Of a stretch of DNA of 64,000 nt, positions 42,283 through 52,750 are shown piece after piece. Each line of letters starts with the position of its first letter. The first letter of the stretch is position 1. The translations under genes were made by a program, and so were the position numbers. A model generated the notes under the pieces. The model was not told the origin of the DNA. It searched no databases and saw only the letters and a list, made by a program, of their open reading frames with translations. Source of the stretch: Rugalucina vietnamica (lineage: Eukaryota; Mollusca; Bivalvia; Lucinida; Lucinidae); contig OZ024875.1 in the NCBI GenBank assembly GCA_964017185.1, forward strand, positions 63,049,043 to 63,113,042, read 5' to 3'.

Positions 42283-43692
42283 AAATAAATGGCAGTCTGC
42301 ATTCACAATTAAAAATGAAACAAACAAAAAGAATAAAGAATACAACTTTGTATGTGATTTGTTATGATATAACTTAAATTTCATACTGTTACACCACTGT
42401 TACCAAAGGGTCAATAGACAACAAATCAAATACATTAAAACAAAAAATATGTTATAAATAAGCATTAAGTGCAAAGAAAGCCTTGTTCTGCAGCATTTAA
42501 TTCAAGGCAACCTTCATCTGTTCCTTTGTTTACTTATAACCCTGTAATCATTAAAAATCAGCGGATGATCAGGATTTTAACTGAATAAATCTATATATAT
42601 ATATAAAAAGTAACATCTGATATTATTTTTTCAGCAAAAAATGGTCTCATATTTTTGTTGAACAGTCTTTAGAGAACCGGAATGTAAATTTTGATCATCC
42701 ATCAGTTATTTTGCTTTCAGCTTTACCATATTTTCCTGCATGCCGCTGAATCAAACTGAACAGGCCTCATAGCTATATTTGCCAGAGATGAATAAGCTGA
42801 CAAAAATAGTTAGACTTAAGTTTATGTAAAATTGCATGCTGTTTTGCGTGAATATAATAGCAGTTTTAGTCTCGTATCTTTTGGTTATGTTTATCAGTTT
42901 ACTGTTGAAAAATAAGGATGATTTCACATTTCTACCATTCCAAAAATTACAAAGTTCTTTAATCTTTGCAGAAAAATGCAAAACATGGCCCATATTTTCT
43001 TCGCTCTCAAAAAGATGTGAATTTAATTAAGTTCTTTTACCATAAATTAAAGGCTGAAAGCAAACACCATAACTAATAATAATTTATTCTAAGTACTAAT
43101 AATTATGTAACTTGACAACAAAAATGTAATCTCACACAATTTTGCAGTGTTATAATTGAAAATGTAAAATTATCCACTGAGTGAATATTTTTTTCTAACT
43201 GATTAATTTATTTTCATGTTTCATTTTCATACTAATTACAAAATTGGCATTTATGTCATCTAAAACGATGTTATTTATCATCTGTACTCATTTTGATATT
43301 GTATGTTTTAAACAAATATTTTTGTGCATGTTTGCATATATATTGAAATTATTTTTATTTCTATTAAGATTTTCATTGTTGGATTTATAATCAGTTTTAG
43401 GAATGATTTAGAATTTCCAATTTGGTTTAAGCATCAGTAGTAAAGTAAAAATTAGTTACTGTTGTGTGAGGTCACATTGTGATTGCTCTAACAACACATA
43501 ACATATTTAACAGTAATAGTCACAATTAAACCAGTAGGCTAAATGCATGCCCATGTAGAACATTTACAAATACATTTAGAATTTAGGTAGGTGATTCAAG
43601 TAGAGGATTTATCCTTGCAAATTTTTATTAAAAGTATTAGCATCCAACTATAGAACAACAATTAAAGTAAATTCCTTTCCATTTATTTTCAG
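42283..43692 (+). other. AT-rich region, nothing recognised
   Basis: Short unsupported frames only. Confidence 0.45.
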
Positions 43693-43862
43693 GGAAATCC
43701 TATCCGCCAGGTAATAGATTTGTGAGGCCAGCACCAGGCTCTATCTCTTTAATGCCTAATTATGCTATCACTAAAAGCATGAGCAATCAGACTTACATGC
43801 GGGAACTGCGACAAAGACTGAAAATGGCAACTCTCAGTCTTAGGTTCCATCCATTTCCCTAA
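43693..43862 (+). CDS. Candidate alternative TTLL3 terminal exon T3
   Basis: Strong acceptor CCATTTATTTTCAG, phase 1 entry, 56-residue tail: GKSYPPGNRFVRPAPGSISL, then MPNYAITKSMSNQTYMREL and RQRLKMATLSLRFHPFP-stop. Composition is clearly protein-like. An AATAAA at 44392 could end the transcript. Confidence 0.55.
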
Positions 43863-44928
43863 CATGATCCATTTCATCATAGCTATTTATAGACATAGTA
43901 CAGAATGCTTTATTACATGGACTTAGAAGTAAATTATGTTAATTAGTTTATGTAAATTATCCCATCATCCCGGTTAGATTATTAGATGCATTTTCACATT
44001 TTTGCTATCAGTTGGATTTCATGAATGTAGTTGTGTAAAATTTCTGTATATAAATTACAAAACATAGGTACTACCTTTCTCTAAATATATTTAAATGGTA
44101 CACCATCTTATTAAATATTGAACATGTGGCCATTCATCTGTTCCATCATACAACATCAAAATCAGTTTACAGTTCTGCTATATAAATATATTTCACCTTT
44201 TGCCTAAATATATAACCTCTAATAGTTTGATCTAACAAGTTAACAATGCACTTTTGACTGTCTATAGCAAAATAAGTTATTAGGTTTTCATGATTAGGAT
44301 TTTATTAATTATTTTAATCTGGGACCTGTGTACTGTTTATTCTGCAAAGCAGTCTTCAGTCACCTTTTGGTTGTGGTAGCCAATAATGGTTAATAAAGCC
44401 ATATAAAATGTGTTGTATTGTGAGAATCCATTTTCTAATGGAGAGTGAATATTTTAGAGAAATATTTGAAAAAGTAACACAAAGTGTTCCACTATAAGAA
44501 CCAATACACAGATTTGTTTACATTTACTCACTTGTTTAAAACATTAAACTGACTTTTATATTTTGATTTGCATCAAGTGAAAGAAAATGCAATCAAAGAG
44601 ACCCCTATACTACTAAACTGCAGCCAAAGCAACCCCCATACTACTAATTATGTGCCCTAAGAAATCTGTATACCGGTACTACTAAGCTATGCCACCTTTC
44701 TTCTTTGAAAATGCATTTGAGTATTAATAAGCACACTCAGCTTTTCCATATGCACAGCCTTTATTCTAATTTAATAGTTCTAATAATTTGAACAAACAAG
44801 GCAAAATCTCTTCACCTAAAACCAGAGGGGAAGATCCTATTTAATAATGGCATATAAGTAAGTTGCTTATGTCCCTGTTTATTCCAGTTTTATGGAATGT
44901 CATTGTTCAAATTATTAGAATGGGGTTT
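43863..44928 (+). other. Probable 3' UTR and flank of T3
   Basis: A poly(A) signal AATAAA lies at 44392-44397, with a GT-rich stretch (AATGTGTTGTATTGTG) just after it. No other feature seen. Confidence 0.45.
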
Positions 44929-45139
44929 GAGCCACATCATGAGAAAACATATTTTGTGAAATCTGACAAGGTCTGACACAAACCAGACAACAAAATCATA
45001 GAATACGGTTACAAGTCTGGAAATTCGGGATTTAGAAAAATGCATAATAATTTCTGTGATACAGATTACTGTGCATGATAACAGATCTGCAGTTTTTTTT
45101 CGTATGTACCGAACAATATGTTTTCTCATGACGCAGCTC
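44929..45139 (-). mobile_element. M1 MITE, copy 20, diverged
   Basis: Ends recognisable (GAGCCACATCATGAGAAAAC, TTTTCTCATGACGCAGCTC); the hairpin has decayed. Confidence 0.7.
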
Positions 45140-45199
45140 ACCATAAGCTGTATAATTACATTGCCTTTAAATTGCTTCTTGATTTACTAATGACTAATT

Positions 45200-45434
45200 G
45201 AGCCGCATCGTGAGAAAACCGGATTTTTGCCTAGGCGAAAACAAAGGCGCAGATCAGCTTCGCGGTAACCGCGAAGCTGATCAGCGCCTTTGTTTTCGCT
45301 ACACGGATAGTACAATTTCTCTTCTTCTTAAATCCGAAATTTCAAGCTTCTAGCCTGCTTCTGTGACTGTACAGGCCGGTTTGTGTCTTACCTGGTCGGA
45401 ACTCCCGAAGACCGGTTTTCTCGCGTCGCGGCTC
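45200..45434 (+). mobile_element. M1 MITE, copy 21
   Basis: Near-consensus with 4-bp AATT repeats. It ends 33 bp before the T4 exon, so it may overlap that exon's branch-point region. Confidence 0.9.
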
Positions 45435-45467
45435 AATTGTGTGTTTTTCTTTAACCTCTGTTAACAG

Positions 45468-45991
45468 GTGTTCACCCGCTAACCGAGACCGCCTGGGCAC
45501 GAACCTGCATGGACTGCGGCAATGGCATGAATCTTCATTTAGATAACATTAATCCCTTCTGTAAATGCCAACAAGATGGAATAAGAATTACATCCGATAC
45601 CGACCTGCCTTCACCTAGGCCAAAAAGTGCCAGGAATCTATCCTCACGGGCATCTAGTGCTTATAGCCCCCGCCCCCCCAGCCCTCCCCCACAGTGTACT
45701 ATAAGCCACGCACGGACTGGTGTTCAGCCTACAAAACAAACTAAGAACACTGTAGGACCTAAGAAAGTGTTGTTAAGATACACAGATGGTGGAATCAAAC
45801 ACCCGGTGATTCCGCAAACATACACAGGACCTAATGGGCTTCCGAGACTTGTGCGGCGGTATATCGGCCGCCGGGTTGGACAGTATCATGAACTTTCAGT
45901 GTCAAGAGATTCTGCTATATTTATAGACACGTCACAGTTAAATGGAGCCCTTTCTATTGTATCACATGGATTTTATGGGTGCAACAGATGA
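45468..45991 (+). CDS. Candidate alternative TTLL3 terminal exon T4 (174 codons)
   Basis: Acceptor CTCTGTTAACAG, phase 1 entry, 173 coded residues plus stop. Begins GVHPLTETAWARTCMDCGNG, with a four-Cys pattern (CMDC...CKC). It then has a Ser/Arg/Pro-rich linker (YSPRPPSPPPQ) and an ordered C-terminal part, VGPKKVLLRYTDGGIKHPVI, then LPRLVRRYIGRRVGQ and SVSRDSAIFIDTSQ. This is the best coding candidate downstream of TTLL3. The four cysteines could bind a metal (inference). It might instead belong to a separate small gene whose earlier exons I missed. Confidence 0.68.
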
Positions 45992-45994
45992 ATT

Positions 45995-46164
45995 GAGCCA
46001 CTGCATAGGAAAACCAACAATCTGCATATGCGAAAACAAAGACAAATTCCTCTTCTTCTTAAATATGAAATTTCAAGGTTCTAGCCATCTTTTTTGATGG
46101 TACAGACCAGTTTGTGTTGGACGTGTTTGAAAACCACATTGTTGGTTTTCTCATGATGCGGCTC
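45995..46164 (+). mobile_element. M1 MITE, copy 22, deleted centre
   Basis: Begins 3 bp after the T4 stop codon; the hairpin is missing. A right-half fragment of another copy follows at 46165-46244. Confidence 0.75.
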
Positions 46165-46244
46165 ATTTTGTGTGACTGTACAGTCTGGTTTGTGTCTGAC
46201 CTGGTTGGAAATCCAAATTGTTGGTTTTCTCATGCAAAGGCTCA

Positions 46245-46581
46245 ATTATCATATAATCTTTAAAGAGTTGCAATCTTAGAAGTTTGTTTCATTTTTGTCA
46301 CCTGCTCATTGTTTTCATTTATGCGAACCTAGATGAATATATAGCCCGATTTTTACCTCTGGTGCCTCAGAAGTAAAGTAGCATGTGAAAGAAAAATCAG
46401 GAAGATATACAGCAAGTTTTCTGTCACACTTTGGTTGCTAGCACATAAGTATTTGTACCATTACAATCGGAATATCCTTTCACATGCTTCAATATAGGCA
46501 AGCCTGACTTATGATGCGCCAGAGGTCAGAATCAAGCTATAAATACTACAGCTTGTTTAGGACATTCTGTCACAAACAATT
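46245..46581 (+). other. Spacer, nothing recognised
   Basis: No gene or repeat end found. Confidence 0.4.
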
Positions 46582-46772
46582 GAGCCACCTCGTGGGAAAA
46601 CCAACAATGTGGTTTCCGAACAGGTTCGACACAAACAGGGCTGTACAGTCACAGAAGATGGCTAGAGACTGGAAATTTTGGATTTAGAAAGTAGAGGAAT
46701 TGCACTATCTATGTTGCGAAAACAAAGGCGCTGATCAGCTGCGCCTTTGTTTTCGCCTGTGCAGATTGTTGG
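46582..46772 (-). mobile_element. M1 MITE, copy 23, right end lost
   Basis: Hairpin reduced to AAAGGCGCTGATCAGCTGCGCCTTT, a perfect short palindrome; the terminal GGCTC is missing. Confidence 0.75.
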
Positions 46773-46949
46773 TTTCCCCTTTATATTTTTACCTTTATCA
46801 CTATAGCAGAGGTATCAGAGAAAATTGCAAATGAACAATTATGGATTGTTTTATGTCGGAATATCTGGTGCTAGCTACAGTATAATTTACTTGACAAATT
46901 TTTCTGAAAGAAGAGTAATTTCTGAGTGACTACAATTTTCTTTGAATCA

Positions 46950-47150
46950 TCCTCATCATGAGAAAACCTATCTTCCCACCAGTTCTGACACAAACCAGCC
47001 AACTCACTCACAGAAGGCGAGAACCTTTTAATTACAGGTTTAAGAAGAAATATTTACAATCCAGGAAGCAAAAACAAAGGTGCTGATCAATTGCACAGCT
47101 GATCAGCATCTTTGTTTTGCATATGTATATAGCTGTTTTCTTGTGATGCT
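46950..47150 (-). mobile_element. M1 MITE, copy 24, decayed
   Basis: ATCATGAGAAAACC start and a TGCTGATCAATTGC...GATCAGCATC hairpin remain. Confidence 0.6.
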
Positions 47151-47295
47151 GCCCATATCAGAAAAAATTTCTACTTTCAAGCAATCCTTAAAAAAAAAAG
47201 TTTTATTATCCTAGGACCAAATCCAACACAATTCAGGCTGTATGCTACAGGCTAGAAGCTTGACTTAGAGGGGTCACGTACTACTAGAAACATAT

Positions 47296-47529
47296 GAGCC
47301 GCCTCATGAGAAAACCAATAAACTGCATTTGCGAAAACAAAGACGCAGATCAGCTTCGCGGTAACCGCGAAGCTGATCAGCGCCTTTGTTTTCGCCACAC
47401 GGAAAGTACACTTCCTCTTCTTCTTAAATCCGAAATTTCAAGCTTCTAGCCATCTTCTATGCTTGTACAGCTCGGTTTGTGTCTGACCTGTTCGAAAACC
47501 AAGTTGTTTGTTTTCTCACGAGGCGGCTC
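47296..47529 (+). mobile_element. M1 MITE, copy 25
   Basis: ATAT direct repeats on both sides; intact palindrome. Confidence 0.88.
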
Positions 47530-47841
47530 ATATGGCTCAGTTTTAAGCGTCCAAATGTATAACTGTTGTAGATTTTGTATGCTCAATTGTATTAAAGCAC
47601 TGTATGACAGTTTTGTTACTGAACAATTTGTTGCAGATTTTTTATACATTATTTATTGAAAATGGTTTTGACAGCATTTATGATTTGATAATCTGTGCTT
47701 TTTATTTGTGATATTTTCAGTTTAATTACATATATATTTTTAATATAGTTTTATATTTTAACTACAGTGCTGCACTTAGGTCCTGATAGTTGAATCTTTA
47801 GATTCTCAACTTAGAATTTTATGTGTTGTGTTTTACCATAT

Positions 47842-48069
47842 GAGCCGCCTCATGGGAAAACCAACAACCTGCATAGGCGAAAACAAAGACGCAGATCAGC
47901 TTCGCGGTAACACTGATCAGCGCCTTTGTTTTCGCTACTCAGATAGTACAATTTCTCTTCTACTTAAATCCAAAATTTCAAGCTTCTAGCTCTTTTCTGT
48001 GCTTGTACAGGTCGGTTTGTGTCGGACCTGTTCGGAAACCACATTGTTGGTTTTCCCACGAGGCGGCTC
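47842..48069 (+). mobile_element. M1 MITE, copy 26
   Basis: ATAT direct repeats; one hairpin arm is shortened (GCGGTAACACTGATC). Confidence 0.85.
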
Positions 48070-48270
48070 ATATATGGGCATCATGACCATCTGGGCCATG
48101 TAACCCATATAAGATAAGATAACCTATGAAAAACAGATTAGGAAGGCAATTAATATAATTTCCAAATAATGTTAATATTGATAAAAAAAAGTTTAAAATA
48201 TTTAAAAGGTTTCTATTTTTACAATTTAAGCCATATTCTGTGAGACAGTGTTAAACAATTTGTCTTTTCC

Positions 48271-48540
48271 ATTACGAAAACTCGACCATGCAACATACAG
48301 TGAGTTCTGCACCTTCAAAAATGGTGAAAATTTTAACTGGAAATTTTTTAATATTTTTGCTCAAAACATTGATTGTGGGTACACATTAGAACCGCCTTGC
48401 CGAGGCGGTTCTAACGAGTACCCACAATCAATGTTTTGGATCAGAAATAAGAAAACAACATATACCCATATAAAACCACCATTTTACTATATAAAATTGG
48501 GGTTCAAGGGGGTATACTTTTCATGGACATGTTTTCCTAT
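48271..48540 (+). mobile_element. FB-A fold-back, copy 2
   Basis: The centre is a GC-rich palindrome, GAACCGCCTTGCCGAGGCGG, flanked by GATTGTGGGTAC and GTACCCACAATC. The ends are ATTACGAAAACTCGACCATG and CATGGACATGTTTTC. Confidence 0.82.
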
Positions 48541-48639
48541 CTCTTAAGACATCAATTAGAAAAGTGGAACATTCTTTAGTTTAGCTAATATATAAAAGAA
48601 TAGAAAAATAAATACATATTTTATCTGCCTTTATCAAAT

Positions 48640-48872
48640 GAGCCTCGACGCGAGAAAACCGGTCTTCGGGGTTTCCGACCAGGTCCGACACAAACCGGCC
48701 TGTACAAGCTCAGAAAAGAGCTAAAAGCTTGAAATTTCGGATTTAAGTAGAAGAGGAATTGTACTATCCGAGTAGCGAAAACAAAGGCGCTGATCAGCTT
48801 CGCGGTTACCGCGAAGCTGATCTGCACCTGTTTTCGCCTAGGCAAAAATCCGGTTTTCTCACGATGCGGCTC
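48640..48872 (-). mobile_element. M1 MITE, copy 27
   Basis: AAAT direct repeats on both sides; near-consensus. Confidence 0.9.
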
Positions 48873-48996
48873 AAATGTGTCAATGTTTTCTATTTTATTG
48901 TTTGCCCATCATCCAGTGGTAATGCTTTCAGGTGCCAAATGGTATTGTTTATTTTCTGTTTCAATATTGTTGTAGAAGGTTACTCAAAGAGTTGTA

Positions 48997-49002
48997 AATA
49001 AA
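48997..49002 (+). other. Possible poly(A) signal
   Basis: AATAAA following AGAGTTGTA. It is the clearest signal downstream of T4, but about 3 kb away, so the link is weak. Confidence 0.25.
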
Positions 49003-49249
49003 AACCATTTATAGAAATGTTAATTTGTTTCATTTATTTCCAAATGTACTTACATGTTCCTAAAGTGGTTGTCACATATCACCAGATAACACCAACCGAC
49101 ACCAAACAGAGTAAGGTTAAGTAAAGTTGTCTGTGTTTTCGTATCTGTTCACATACATCTTAAGTTTGTTCCTTATTTGAATGTTTGGTATCCGATTAAT
49201 CCACTTCATTGTTTTTTGTTTTTTTTTATTCAGTTTTACGTCCCTTTCA

Positions 49250-49462
49250 AGCTTTTTCACTCATATCGAGACGAATCAATCGGTAGGTGGGGCGAAAACT
49301 GGAGTACCCGGGGAAAAACCACCAGACACACCCGCAAGCAGAACTTGGCTTGTCCCACATGTGACTCGTGCCCCGAGCGAGGCGCGAACCCACAGCGGTG
49401 AGATGATCGAATGATTAAGAGCACTGAAGTCAGCGACCTTAACCACTCGGCCACGGGGCCGC
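49250..49462 (-). mobile_element. tRNA-derived SINE, minus strand
   Basis: On the minus strand GTGGCCGAGTGGTTAAGGTC is a textbook A box of the Leu/Ser type and GTGGGTTCGCGCC is the B box. The body follows (GTACTCCAGTTTTCGCCCC). The chance frames here come from its high GC. Confidence 0.8.
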
Positions 49463-49539
49463 CTCCACTTCATTGGTTGTTATCCAGTGGCAAGTTTTGA
49501 ACATACTGAAAAGTTGGGAATAGATGCTACCGGATAAAC

Positions 49540-49793
49540 ATTACGAAAACATGTCCATGCAATATAGTGATTTTCTCCCGCTGGCAAATTTGAAATTTCA
49601 TTAGAAAAACTTTTATTTCAAAACATTGTTTGTGGTTACATGTTAGAACTGCCTCGGTGAAGCGGTTCTAACGAGTACCCACAATCTGGTTTGGATCAAA
49701 AATAAAAATTGGCATACCCCTGTGCACCCCAGTTTTGCTATATAAAAGTGGGGTATAAGGGGGAATACATTACACATACATGTTTTCGTGATG
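49540..49793 (+). mobile_element. FB-A fold-back, copy 3
   Basis: Ends CATTACGAAAACATGTCCATG and CATACATGTTTTCGTGATG; centre GAACTGCCTCGGTGAAGCGG with flanking GTACCCACAATC. Confidence 0.8.
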
Positions 49794-49820
49794 AATATGT
49801 CCAGTAGATGAACATTAGCT

Positions 49821-50055
49821 GAGCCGCGACGCGAGAAAACCGGTCTTCGGGGTTTCCGACAAGGTCTGACACAAACTGACCTGTACAGTCACAGAAGCGG
49901 ACTAGAAGCTTGAAATTTCAGATATAAGAAGAAGAGGAAATATACTATCCGTGTAGCGAAAACAAAGGCGCTGATCAGCTTCGCGGTTACCGCGAAGCTG
50001 ATCTGCTCCTTTGTTTTCGCATAGGCAAAAATCCGGTTTTCTCACGATGCGGCTC
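49821..50055 (-). mobile_element. M1 MITE, copy 28
   Basis: AGCT direct repeats on both sides (49817-49820, 50056-50059); intact. Confidence 0.9.
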
Positions 50056-50454
50056 AGCTAACCATTGGTATGTGTTCTGTCCCATGCTGATACAGAATGT
50101 GAATTGTGAATTTGCTAAACGTTAATTGCCTGCTACATATCCATTACTCTTTTCGTCAATGAGGTCCTTGTATCCTGATGGCGTCTGTTCACACCTAGAC
50201 AAAGTTCACAACCCCGCTAGAAATATTCTGTTTAATTTCTATCCATTCATCATCCCCTGACACGTGAAGCTACGATTTGATATGTTACAGCCTGTTTAGT
50301 TTTCAATTTTGCAATTATCACTTAACAGAAGAGTATTACTTAACAGAAGCGTAACATATGAAATGGCAAGCCATGAGGACCATGAAAATAAATTGCCTAC
50401 AATACTGTGCTCTAACTTCTCTTTCAGTCACCTTTGAAGAATTGATATAAACAT

Positions 50455-50730
50455 CAGGAAAACATGTCCGTGTAATGTGTACCCCCTTGAACCCCACTTT
50501 TATATAGCAAAACTGGGGTATGTAGGGGTATACCTATTTTTCTTATTTTTGATCCAAAACATAGATTGTGGGTACTTGTTAGAACCGCCTCGGCGAGGCG
50601 GTTCTAACGTGTACCCACAATCTATGTTTTGAGCAAAAATAAGAAAAATATCACACATTTTCAGCTGAAAATTTTCAATTTTTAAAGCTAAAAAAATCTC
50701 TGTATATTACATGGGCATGTTTTCGTAATG
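50455..50730 (-). mobile_element. FB-A fold-back, copy 4, best preserved
   Basis: Perfect GC core GAACCGCCTCGGCGAGGCGG inside GATTGTGGGTAC...GTACCCACAATC, further flanked by AAAACATA and TATGTTTT. Inverted relative to the other copies. Confidence 0.85.
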
Positions 50731-50865
50731 AATAAGAATAGAAGGTCCAGTAATTGATGCAATTAATCTTAAAATCTCAACAAAGACATCAAGTGGAAAG
50801 AAATGGTGAAAACCTATCTCTGAAATGTATACCCCCTTGAACCCCAACTTGTTGATATTCTCATG

Positions 50866-51157
50866 CGAATGCTCATTTCAGTTCTAGGTACTGAGACATT
50901 CCATGTTATAAAAATTTTGCACCAGTTTACATCCACAGAAAACAACTAAGGTCAAGGTCAAAAGGGCAATGACTCCAATGAGTCAGCTTCTAGGCTACAA
51001 TTAACAAACAAAATATAATGGCATCACAGATTTAATAATGGAAAATTGCATAGAATAGAGACCAATATTGCTTTCATGCAAATACATTGAAAATGGAATA
51101 TACATGTACACTCATTATTGGGACATCTTCCATATTTTCACAACAACTGTCAGTTAT
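50866..51157 (-). repeat. Duplicate of the NOL9 3' flank
   Basis: Shares CTCATTTCAGTTCTAGGTA, AGACATTCCATG, TAAGGTCAAGGTCAAAAG, AATGAGTCAGCTT and GCTTTCATGCAAAT in the same order with 57300-57608. The homology stops just past the position equivalent to the NOL9 stop codon. It is a segmental copy of the NOL9 3' UTR, not a gene. Confidence 0.75.
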
Positions 51158-51246
51158 ATGTGACAGCCTCTCTAGTTTTTAATTTTCCAATTTGATATGT
51201 GACAGCCTCTTTAGTTTTTAATTTTGCAATTTCATATGTGACAGCC
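51155..51246. repeat. 41-bp tandem repeat
   Basis: ATATGTGACAGCCTCT plus TAGTTTTTAATTTT repeats a little more than twice. Single related copies lie at 50278 and 56972. Confidence 0.65.
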
Positions 51247-51459
51247 TCTGTGGCCGCCTATTGGGGAATAGCTGCTCACTTGGCTTACGATGTTTTCTTG
51301 ATAGTTGACCTTTCTAAGGGCGTTGGATTTGGAGTTGGAATTGGACTTGGACTTCGTAATATATGCCAGGGTTGTTTCAAAACTACCAAGGTAACAAATC
51401 TGCACACAGAGTGATGTATTTTAATAAAACAACGTTAACGATAACATTCAGCCAAAAAC

Positions 51460-51833
51460 AGTGAATGCCATGTTATTTATTGGACTTGGTTTACGGCGTT
51501 GTACTAGACAGGCGCATTTTTTGACAACTCGAGGGAGCAAGCGTCTCATGTGTTTCACCAGTAATGTTATAGTTATGTTGGATCCCCAACAGCTCTTTTA
51601 TAGAAAATATAGAAAGTACCACGCCATTCATACATACTCAAATCGTAGCAGACACGGATGGCAACATCTGTTTTATATCCTCTGCTCTGGACTTGCTGGG
51701 CATCTAAACGATGCCCAACGATTCAACATGATGGCACAGATAGGAGGAGGTCAACTTTCGTTTCTGATCCAGTGCATTCTGCTTGCGTACAAGATATACC
51801 CCAACATATACTCGCTCATGACTCCATACTAGG
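51460..51833 (+). pseudogene. Harbinger-like transposase, catalytic core remnant
   Basis: Frameshifted and stop-bearing. One frame reads HTQIVADTDGNICFISSALD, with the QIVxDxDG first-Asp motif of DDE transposases. Another reads LNDAQRFNMMAQIGGGQLSF, then LLAYKIYPNIYSLMTPY, where the family has LLADKxYP; the second catalytic Asp is Tyr here. Inactive. Confidence 0.65.
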
Positions 51834-51879
51834 CTCAACGAATAGCAAAGCCTACGTGTTTATGTCACTCGCCTTGTAA

Positions 51880-52045
51880 ACCAGAGGTCGCAGGTTCGAT
51901 CCCGGGCTATTGCAGTACAATAGTTTGGCCCTCGTTGCCGGTTTAAAAGGGCTACTGATGAGGGTTCATTACTCGAAATTGCGCAATATAGTCCATACTT
52001 TCTCCCTTTGAATGTTATTTATTGCTTGCAAGGGATCAAACCTTT
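51880..52045 (+). mobile_element. tRNA-derived SINE, Thr-like head
   Basis: TCGCCTTGTAAACCAGAGGTC and CAGGTTCGATCCCGGGC match the anticodon and T arms of a tRNA-Thr (TGT anticodon). Then comes a body with TTTGGCCCTCGTTGCCGG. The 5' A-box half is poor. A body-only copy follows at 52270-52410. Confidence 0.65.
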
Positions 52046-52509
52046 ATATTTTATTTGCTATTACTTCAGCTGGTGTTGTGCTGTGTGGCGGACGTAAAAT
52101 GTCTCCCCGTACATCATCCATAGTGTAGATTTTATTTTTATTTTGGTTCTTTGAGGTATTCAGAGTGTTCAAAATACTCACGTTTTGAAACATACTTCTG
52201 AGCAATGTTTAAATTATTTGACCCCGTTTAGGAATGTGTCTTTGATTTAGACTTCTTGTGTAAATTTTCGAAATTGCAGTACAATAGTCTGGCCCTCGTT
52301 GCCGGTTTAAAAAGGGCTAATGATGAGGGTTCATTACCCAAAATTGCGCAATATAGTCCATTCTTTCTCCCTTTGAATGTTTTTTATTGTTTTCAAATGA
52401 TTAAACCTTTATATCTTATTCTCTAGTCCGTCGGATGGGACTATAAACCGAGGTCCCGTCTTCATATGACCTTAGCTGTTGGTGGGACGTTAAACCCAAA
52501 TCGACCAAC

Positions 52510-52750
52510 CAACAAATAGCAAGACGCCAAGACGTGTTAGAACAGCGAAAGTGTCGCAGTCTTAATAGACTGATAAATAGTGCTAGAGTTTGCGTAGAGC
52601 ATGCTATTGGAAAGTTGAAGACATACTCTGCAGTGAGCTTGAAGTGGCGTCATTCGAGACGCTTGCTTCCTCGAGTTGTCAAAATATGCGCCTGTCTCAC
52701 GCCTACCAAACGTTCCGGTGCTCAACCGTTGGTTGAAACAGAAAATCGAT
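52510..52750 (+). pseudogene. Harbinger-like transposase, C-terminal remnant
   Basis: Reads SLNRLINSARVCVEHAIGKL, then KWRHSRRLLPRVVKICACL. The VEHAIGKLK motif carries the third acidic catalytic residue of the DDE_4 type. It probably belonged to the same transposase as 51460, split by SINE insertions. Confidence 0.72.

Noticed and set aside
39751..49000. Numerous 60-80 codon frames sharing SFAVTAKLI or [13 protein letters not shown] peptides
   Set aside because: All are the M1 MITE hairpin translated in various copies, not a protein family.
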